Shown here in pieces: positions 59,104 to 64,000 of a stretch of DNA of 64,000 bases. Location of the stretch: assembly GCF_001613265.1 (NCBI RefSeq), contig NZ_BDCA01000016.1, positions 1-64,000 of the forward strand, written 5' to 3'. The notes below the pieces were generated by a model. The model did not search any database, was not told where the DNA came from, and saw only the letters and a program-made list of their open reading frames with translations. This DNA is from Nocardia vermiculata NBRC 100427. GTDB taxonomy: Bacteria > Actinomycetota > Actinomycetes > Mycobacteriales > Mycobacteriaceae. Position 1 is the first letter of the stretch, and every line of letters begins with the position of its first letter. Made by a program: the position numbers and the translations under genes.

Positions 59104-59879
59104 GAGGCCACTTCCTTTTCCCGGACACCCTTCGGGTCCAGCACGGTGCGGATGATCCGCAGCTCTTCCTCGGTGGGAGTGCGGGACACCTCGGCGCTGT
59201 CGAGACCGGCGATCTCGAACGAGGTGTTCTCCGCGACCTGGTCGGCGCTCACGCCGGGGTGCAGCGACAGGGCCCGCATGGTGTGGTCGGGGCCGCCGAA
59301 GTCGAAGACACCCAGATTGCTGACCACCCGGTGCAGGTGGTGGAACCGGTACGCCGGATTGTCCGGGTCGATCTTGTCGTAGCCGAGTCCGCAGACGATA
59401 TCGACCTTGTCGCAGAACACCCGCTTGCTGTGCTTGGGCACGAAATAGCTGGTCGGGTGGTTGATCGTGTTACCCGGCGCACCGCGCACACCGAACATCT
59501 GCCGGGTCGGCTGCTGCAGCGGGCCGAACGCGGAGAGGTTCTGATTGCCGTAGCGGTCGAGCTGGTTGGCGCCCATCACCACGTGGCGACGGCCGGAGGC
59601 CACCACGTCGAACACCTTGGTGAACGGGATCCAGCCCTCGGTGGGAGCCTTGGCGCCCAGGGCCGGGGTGTCGGCGAACAGCAGTGCCTCACCGTCGGAC
59701 AGCAGCAGATCCGGTTCGAAGGTCAACCGCGCCAGCCGCGCCCCGATGGTGGGCGTGGGAGACATCGGGCTGGCCATGATTTCGCCGGCGCCACGGAAGA
59801 TTTCGGCGCATGCGACCGCGCAGACCTCCGCGCGGGTAGCAGTGGTGGTGTCGCTCACAGCCCCTCCTGGGTTAGTCAT
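59100..59879 (-). CDS. ipdB: IpdB, beta subunit of COCHEA-CoA hydrolase
   Basis: This 259-residue protein resembles CoA-transferase beta subunits. It includes AEVCAVACAEIFRGAGEIMA, SPTPTIGARLARLTFEPDLL, HVVMGANQLDRYGNQNLSAF and VRGAPGNTINHPTSYFVPKH. In M. tuberculosis the IpdA-IpdB heterodimer does not transfer CoA but hydrolytically opens the last (C) steroid ring of COCHEA-CoA. ATG 59879 overlaps the ipdA stop (ATGA) and the gene's stop overlaps the ipdC start, so all three are co-translated. Confidence 0.93.
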   Translation of the reverse strand: MTNPGGAVSDTTTATRAEVCAVACAEIFRGAGEIMASPMSPTPTIGARLARLTFEPDLLLSDGEALLFADTPALGAKAPTEGWIPFTKVFDVVASGRRHVVMGANQLDRYGNQNLSAFGPLQQPTRQMFGVRGAPGNTINHPTSYFVPKHSKRVFCDKVDIVCGLGYDKIDPDNPAYRFHHLHRVVSNLGVFDFGGPDHTMRALSLHPGVSADQVAENTSFEIAGLDSAEVSRTPTEEELRIIRTVLDPKGVREKEVAS

Positions 59880-60757
59880 TTCGCCTGCTCCGCGGCGAAT
59901 TCGGCGACCGCGGACTGATATTCGGCCTCGGACACGTCCAGGTAGCGCGCCTTGAATGCGGCCCACGTCTCGGGATCCTTGGCGGCCTCGACGTAGTGAC
60001 GCTGGAACTTCTCGTCGCGGCCCTGGCTGCCCGACAGCGTGAAGTGCGAGCCACCGGGGGACTCCACCACACCGTCGACCATCATGCGGTTCAGGATGAT
60101 CGACTGCTGCGGAACGGCTTTCACCAGCTCCTCGGTCTCGACCAGCCGGTCCACCGAGACGTAGCGGCGTTCGGCGGCCAGGCAGTACAGGTCGTCGAAG
60201 TACGGGTCGACGCCGGTGTAGCCGGCGTTGCCGTGTTTGTCGCCGATATCGAGATGGACGAAGGCGGCATCGAGGTTCAGGGCCGGCATCGCGATCAGCG
60301 TCTCGGTACGGCCCTGCGCGTCCGGGTACGGGGAGGCCACGGTCTGCAGCTCACCGTCCCAGAACCCGAGCACGTCCGAACCCAGACCCGCGCGGGTGGG
60401 CTGGAACGGCAGTCGCGCCGCGGCCGCCTGCAGGCCGGTTTTGACCATGCCCTCGTCCATTTCGCGGGACACCAGCTCGGCGCCGGTGCGCGCCTTGGCG
60501 AACCACGGGTCGTAGAACGGCGCCGAGTCCAGCGAGACGAATCCGTAGTAGGCCTTGCGTACCTTGCCCGCGGAGCACAGCAAGCCCAGGTCGGGGCCGC
60601 CGTAGGTGACGACGGTGAGGTCGGTGACGTCCGAGCGCAACAGCGCCCGCACGAACGCCATCGGCTTACGTCGCGAGCCCCACCCGCCGAGGCCGATGGT
60701 CATCCCGCTGCGCAGCTGGGAGACCGCGTCCTCCAGCGACATTCGCTTGTCGCGCAT
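59876..60757 (-). CDS. ipdA: IpdA, alpha subunit of COCHEA-CoA hydrolase
   Basis: This 293-residue protein has the CoA-transferase alpha-subunit fold. The opening is MRDKRMSLEDAVSQLRSGMT, the loop is IGLGGWGSRRKPMAFVRALL, and VVTYGGPDLGLLCSAGKVRK and ELVSREMDEGMVKTGLQAAA follow. Together with IpdB it cleaves the last steroid ring. The start is two bases after the echA20 stop, with GGAGGA of the echA20 tail as its ribosome site. A longer frame to 61648 is out-of-frame read-through of echA20. Confidence 0.93.
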   Translation of the reverse strand: MRDKRMSLEDAVSQLRSGMTIGLGGWGSRRKPMAFVRALLRSDVTDLTVVTYGGPDLGLLCSAGKVRKAYYGFVSLDSAPFYDPWFAKARTGAELVSREMDEGMVKTGLQAAAARLPFQPTRAGLGSDVLGFWDGELQTVASPYPDAQGRTETLIAMPALNLDAAFVHLDIGDKHGNAGYTGVDPYFDDLYCLAAERRYVSVDRLVETEELVKAVPQQSIILNRMMVDGVVESPGGSHFTLSGSQGRDEKFQRHYVEAAKDPETWAAFKARYLDVSEAEYQSAVAEFAAEQAK

Positions 60758-60759
60758 GC

Positions 60760-61524
60760 CTATTTTCCTCCTTTTTTGGCCGCGAGGTCCGCGTCGAACC
60801 GGTCGCGGATCTCGTCGGCGACACCGGCGAGGTTGAGTTCGAAGGTAAAGCCCTGCTCGAAACGGTAGCTGCGGTGCACATCCTGCACATCGATGCCGTT
60901 GAGCGCGCGCTTGGCCGCCCGGATGACCCGGCCGTCCTTCTCCGCGATGTTCGCGGCGACTTCCAGTGCGGCAGCGTCCAGTTCCGCGCGCGGCACCACC
61001 TTGTGCACCGATCCGAAGTGGTGCAGCTGCTGGGCGGTGACGGTGGACGCGGTGTAGAACAGCGTGCGCATCATGTGCTGTGGCACCAGCCGCGCCAGGT
61101 GGGTGGCCGCGCCGAGCGCGCCGCGTTCCACCTCCGGCAGGCCGAAGGTGGCGTCGTCGGAGGCCACGATCACATCGGCATTGCCGACCAGGCCGATGCC
61201 GCCGCCGAGGCAGAAGCCGTTCACTGCGGCGATCACCGGCACCTGGCATTCGTAGACCGCGCCGAAGGCGTCGTAGCAGCCGTGATTGGCGTCGATCAGG
61301 GTCTGGTGGCCCGGATTGCGCTGGATCTCCTTGATGTCGACCCCGGCATTGAAGCCGCGGCCCTCGGCGCGCAGCACGACGACCTTGGTCTCCGGATTGC
61401 GCCCGGCCTCGCGGATCGCATCGGCCACGCCGAACCAGCCCGCGGTGGGCAGCGCGTTGACCGGCGGATAGTCGATCGTGACGACCTCGATACCCGAGGT
61501 CTCGGTGTGACGGTTGATCCCCAT
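60760..61524 (-). CDS. echA20: EchA20, HIEC-CoA D-ring hydrolase (crotonase family)
   Basis: This 254-residue crotonase has the oxyanion-hole segments VVVLRAEGRGFNAGVDIKEI and VNGFCLGGGIGLVGNADVIV, then GLPEVERGALGAATHLARLV. In M. tuberculosis EchA20 (Rv3550) hydrolytically opens the D ring of HIEC-CoA to give COCHEA-CoA, the substrate of IpdAB encoded next. ATG 61524 was chosen as the first residue of the conserved MGINRHTETSGIEVV opening. The KstR2 operator lies 26 bases upstream. Confidence 0.92.
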   Translation of the reverse strand: MGINRHTETSGIEVVTIDYPPVNALPTAGWFGVADAIREAGRNPETKVVVLRAEGRGFNAGVDIKEIQRNPGHQTLIDANHGCYDAFGAVYECQVPVIAAVNGFCLGGGIGLVGNADVIVASDDATFGLPEVERGALGAATHLARLVPQHMMRTLFYTASTVTAQQLHHFGSVHKVVPRAELDAAALEVAANIAEKDGRVIRAAKRALNGIDVQDVHRSYRFEQGFTFELNLAGVADEIRDRFDADLAAKKGGK

Positions 61525-61549
61525 CGCATGTCCATTCGTTGGCAAAGCA

Positions 61550-61563
61550 AGCAAGTGCTTGGT
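61550..61563. promoter_or_regulatory. KstR2 operator
   Basis: AGCAAGTGCTTGGT matches the published KstR2 motif AnCAAGnnCTTGnT at every defined position. It lies between the divergent echA20 and SDR starts. KstR2, the TetR repressor relieved by HIP-CoA, controls this same set of genes in mycobacteria; its own gene is not in this window. Confidence 0.92.
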
Positions 61564-61574
61564 AGGTTATCACG

Positions 61575-62351
61575 GTGGCAATCGAAGTGGACCTGACCGG
61601 ATCGGTAGTACTCGTCACCGGCGGAGTCCGGGGAGTCGGCGCCGGCATCAGCCGGAGCTACCTGGACGCCGGCGCGACCGTGGTGGTGTGTGCCCGCCGT
61701 CCCGGCGAGGCGCCGATCGAGAGTTCCGGACGCACCGCGGAATTCCTGCCGTGCGATGTGCGCGACGCCGACGCGGTGAACGGCCTGGTCGAGGAGGTCG
61801 TGCGACGTCACGGCCGGCTCGACCACGTGGTCAACAACGCCGGAGGTGCGCCGTTCGCGCCCACCGCGACCGCATCGGCCAATTTCAATTCCAAGATCGT
61901 GCAGCTGAACCTGCTCGCTCCGCTGGTGGTCTCCCAGGCCGCCAACGCCGTGATGCAGCAGCAGGACGAGGGCGGATCGATCGTGATGATCTCCAGCGTC
62001 AGTGGGCACCGGCCCTCGCCCGGCACCGCGGCCTACGGCGCCGCCAAGGCCGGAGTGGACAGCCTGGTGTCGTCGCTGGCGGTGGAGTGGGCGCCGAAGG
62101 TGCGGACCAACTCGATCATCGTAGGCATGGTGGGCACCGAATCCAGCCATCTGCACTACGGCGACGACGAGGGCATCGCCGCGGTCGAGGCGACGGTGCC
62201 GATGCGGCGACTGGCGACACCCGAGGACATCGGCCGGGTCGCGGTATTCCTGTCCTCGCCGCTGGCGGGGTATGTCAACGGCGGCTCCCTGATCGTGCAC
62301 GGCGGCGGCGAGCGGCCCGCCTTCCTGGACGCGGCGACCGCCAACGCCTGA
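61575..62351 (+). CDS. SDR of the ipd cluster (Rv3549c position)
   Basis: This 258-residue SDR has VLVTGGVRGVGAGISRSYLD (cofactor motif), CDVRDADAV, VVNNAGGAPFAP, catalytic Ser in ISSVSG and YGAAKAGVD. It starts at GTG 61575, 12 bases past the KstR2 operator. Position and polarity match Rv3549c, an SDR of the KstR2 regulon. It should oxidise or reduce a hydroxyl/keto group of a steroid-ring CoA intermediate. The exact step is not settled by sequence. Confidence 0.88.
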   Translation: MAIEVDLTGSVVLVTGGVRGVGAGISRSYLDAGATVVVCARRPGEAPIESSGRTAEFLPCDVRDADAVNGLVEEVVRRHGRLDHVVNNAGGAPFAPTATASANFNSKIVQLNLLAPLVVSQAANAVMQQQDEGGSIVMISSVSGHRPSPGTAAYGAAKAGVDSLVSSLAVEWAPKVRTNSIIVGMVGTESSHLHYGDDEGIAAVEATVPMRRLATPEDIGRVAVFLSSPLAGYVNGGSLIVHGGGERPAFLDAATANA

Positions 62352-62412
62352 CCTCGCAGAGCACTGCGGCACTGCCAATCATTGCAGCACTACGGAAATG
62401 AGAGCATCAGCT

Positions 62413-63330
62413 ATGACCGACAATTCCGATCGGATCTGCGCCGGGCGCACCGTCATCGTCACCGGCGCGGGCCGTGGCCTGGGCCGTGCACATGCCCTGG
62501 CCTTCGCCGCGGCCGGAGCCAATGTGGTGGTCAACGATCTGGGTGCCGAGCTCGACGGCGCGCCCAGCCCTGATTCCCCCGCCGCGCAGGTGGTCCAGGA
62601 GATCGAGGCGGCCGGCGGCCGGGCCGTGGTGAACGGTGACGACATCGCCGACTGGGCCGGCGCGCAGCGGCTGATCTCGCAGGCCGTGGAGACCTTCGGT
62701 GGACTGGACGTGCTGGTCAACAATGCCGGCATCGTGCGGGACCGCATGCTGGTCAACCTGGCCGAGGACGAATGGGATGCGGTGATCCGCGTGCACCTCA
62801 AGGGTCACTTCGCCACCATGCGTCACGCCGCGGCGTACTGGCGCGCGGAGTCCAAGGCCGGGCGTACGCGCGAAGCCCGCATCATCAACACCAGCTCCGG
62901 TGCCGGCCTGCAGGGCAGCGTCGGACAGGGCAACTACGGTGCCGCCAAGGCCGGTATCGCCTCCCTGACCATCACCGCCGCAGCCGAATTCGGCCGCTAC
63001 GGAGTGACTGTCAATGCGATCGCACCCTCGGCGCGGACCCGGATGACCGAAACCGTGTTCGCCGACATGATGGCCCGCCCGGACGACGGTTTCGACGCGA
63101 TGGCACCGGAGAACGTCTCCCCGCTGTTGGTCTGGCTGGGCAGCCCCGATTCCGCCGATGTGACCGGACGGATGTTCGAGGTCGAGGGCGGCAAAGTGGC
63201 ACTGGCCGACGGCTGGCGGCACGGCAACCCCAAGGACCGCGGAGCCCGCTGGCAGCCATCCGAATTGGGGCCGGTGGTGCGCGAGTTGATCGAGAAGGCG
63301 GAGGATCCGGAACCGGTCTACGGCGCCTGA
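62413..63330 (+). CDS. SDR of the ipd cluster (Rv3548c position)
   Basis: This 305-residue SDR carries GRTVIVTGAGRGLGRAHALA, VVVNDLGAELDGAPSPDSPA, LVNNAGIVRDRMLVNLAEDE, catalytic Ser in NTSSGAGLQGS and YGAAKAG. The extended length and the insert between strand 2 and helix 3 are shared with the 17-beta-hydroxysteroid-type and peroxisomal multifunctional SDRs. It follows the other SDR by 61 bases and corresponds to Rv3548c. ATG 62413 (MTDNSDRICAGRT) is preferred over ATG 62398. A terminator hairpin follows the stop. Confidence 0.88.
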   Translation: MTDNSDRICAGRTVIVTGAGRGLGRAHALAFAAAGANVVVNDLGAELDGAPSPDSPAAQVVQEIEAAGGRAVVNGDDIADWAGAQRLISQAVETFGGLDVLVNNAGIVRDRMLVNLAEDEWDAVIRVHLKGHFATMRHAAAYWRAESKAGRTREARIINTSSGAGLQGSVGQGNYGAAKAGIASLTITAAAEFGRYGVTVNAIAPSARTRMTETVFADMMARPDDGFDAMAPENVSPLLVWLGSPDSADVTGRMFEVEGGKVALADGWRHGNPKDRGARWQPSELGPVVRELIEKAEDPEPVYGA

Positions 63331-63348
63331 TCGTCATCGGATAACGAT

Positions 63349-63403
63349 ACGCAGGCCGATCGCCACCTGCCGCAACCTTCCCGCGGCGGCGATCCGCCTG
63401 CGT
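63349..63403 (+). terminator. long nested hairpin ending the SDR operon
   Basis: ACGCAGGCCGATCGCC (63349-63364) and GGCGATCCGCCTGCGT (63388-63403) pair at 15 of 16 positions. The 23-base loop contains its own short stem (GCCGC/GCGGC). The structure starts 19 bases after the SDR stop codon. Confidence 0.78.
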
Positions 63404-63648
63404 CACGGCGACGAATACCGTTGTGTGAGTGTCGATAACCAGTCGCTTCCGGGTCCGTGCGGGCCCATCCCTGCCGGGGTGTAGAAACGCCGTGGATATG
63501 CCGCCGCGCGCAACAAGTGGCATGGCTCACATGATCTCGCTGCGCGAGCAAACAGTCGGCAGCTAAGATGGGCGGCATTCGTTCATTCCCGGAGGGTGGT
63601 AGCGACCGGGTAGAAATCTGCGCTGAGTAGTTGAGGGAAGGCAAGCGC
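63404..63648 (+). promoter_or_regulatory. leader of the terminal secreted-protein gene
   Basis: No gene is readable here. A -10-like TAAGAT sits at 63564-63569, which would give a leader of about 70 bases. That leader holds GGAGGGTGG (63591-63599) well upstream of the start and GAGGGAAGG (63633-63641) as the likely ribosome site. The length and G-rich patches could suit a structured leader, but I could not match a riboswitch class. Confidence 0.4.
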
Positions 63649-64000
63649 ATGACCATGGGTCGCATAGCGCGCGTCGTCGCGGTGGCCGGAATCATCGGAA
63701 GTTGTGGGGTACTAGGGCCGCTGGTCGCGCAAGCGCAGCCGCCCGGACCAGCGGTTCCGCCGCCGGGGGCGCCCGCGGCGTCCGGCTCCGGCGTCGCTCC
63801 GCAGCAGGGGTCGTCCGGTTCCGAAGACGAGAACCCGGCCACTCGTGCCGAACGCGAGGACTCGGGGCAGCCGCTCGCGGTGCCCGGCGAAGGGGCTGTG
63901 TCTCCTGCCGACCCCGCCGACCCAGGTGCGACTTCGCCTGCCGACCCCGGCGCGATCGCACAGCAGCCGGGAGTCACAGGTTCGTCCGGGCCGGTGCCCG
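63649..64000 (+). CDS. secreted Pro/Ala-rich protein, truncated by window end
   Basis: The frame from ATG 63649 is open to the last base (117 codons). It begins with a Sec signal (MTMGRIARVVAVAGIIGSCG, then VLGPLVAQAQP with cleavage after AQA) and continues as a low-complexity Pro/Ala/Gly/Ser and acidic region with a repeated SPADP/PADPG unit (SPADPADPGATSPADPGA). The functional domain, if any, lies beyond the window. Such linkers occur in actinobacterial cell-wall hydrolases and secreted Pro-rich antigens. Confidence 0.72.
   Translation, partial: MTMGRIARVVAVAGIIGSCGVLGPLVAQAQPPGPAVPPPGAPAASGSGVAPQQGSSGSEDENPATRAEREDSGQPLAVPGEGAVSPADPADPGATSPADPGAIAQQPGVTGSSGPVP

Noticed and set aside
58168..59382. 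Plus-strand frame of 404 codons over ipdC and ipdB.
   Set aside because: It is antisense to two orthologous genes with fixed context.
63580..63645. GGAGGGTGGTAGCGACCGGG region considered as a riboswitch (ydaO or cobalamin-like).
   Set aside because: I could not align the conserved core of any class; the case rests only on G-rich patches.

Overview
The window is 64 kb of high-GC actinobacterial chromosome, most likely from Nocardia or a close relative. The evidence is strong GC codon bias, many GTG starts, ATGA/GTGA/TGATG overlaps, LIP-type secreted lipases, a perfect actinobacterial LexA box, and a steroid C/D-ring (ipd) cluster in the same gene order and polarity as Mycobacterium tuberculosis Rv3548c-Rv3553, with a textbook KstR2 operator. 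I saw no rRNA, tRNA or CRISPR array. Every functional call comes from reading motifs; no search was run.

Layout. 1-13.4 kb: a carotenoid oxygenase with a GntR/TetR-chimeric regulator, an alkylsulfatase, a small glycine-zipper secreted protein, an MFS exporter, a lipase lipoprotein, a NarL-type two-component pair, a GPP34-family protein, and an esterase lipoprotein coupled to a rhomboid-like membrane protein. A 10-bp word, ACCAAAGTCG, recurs in three promoter regions around the two-component pair and may mark its regulon. 13.4-15.8 kb: a gene graveyard with an IS630-type transposase tail, a 13E12/DUF222 fragment that still carries a perfect LexA box, a SnoaL-like fragment, a LysR protein without its DNA-binding domain, and a P-loop kinase tail. 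15.9-31 kb: several self-contained regulator/enzyme pairs (TetR/FAD monooxygenase; TetR/small membrane protein plus a frameshifted esterase; hydrolase/TetR; ECF41 sigma/NAD(P)-FAD oxidoreductase; HxlR/quinone oxidoreductase), most with a visible palindromic operator.

31-37 kb: a second scarred region. It holds a paralogue of the small secreted protein, a frameshifted VOC gene, an intact antitoxin with a palindromic operator beside a PIN toxin that has lost its middle, a kinase-like gene without its N-terminus, and a reductase fragment. 36.5-50.3 kb: NmrA-type reductase/WYL regulator around an 11-bp inverted repeat, a macrolide-type glycosyltransferase, a serine hydrolase lipoprotein, a DHFR-like protein, a DUF4143 remnant, a TetR/methyltransferase pair sharing an operator word, a TIM-barrel protein behind two tandem operators, and a VanRS/VanY-like module followed by a DoxX-like membrane protein.

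50.3-64 kb: a secreted lipase; a catabolic block (class III CoA-transferase, HMG-CoA-lyase-like enzyme, ACAD10/11-type kinase, TetR, VOC enzyme, carboxymuconolactone decarboxylase-like protein); then, beyond a strong hairpin between convergent genes, echA20-ipdA-ipdB-ipdC on the minus strand, divergent from two SDR genes across the KstR2 operator. The window ends inside a secreted Pro/Ala-rich protein.
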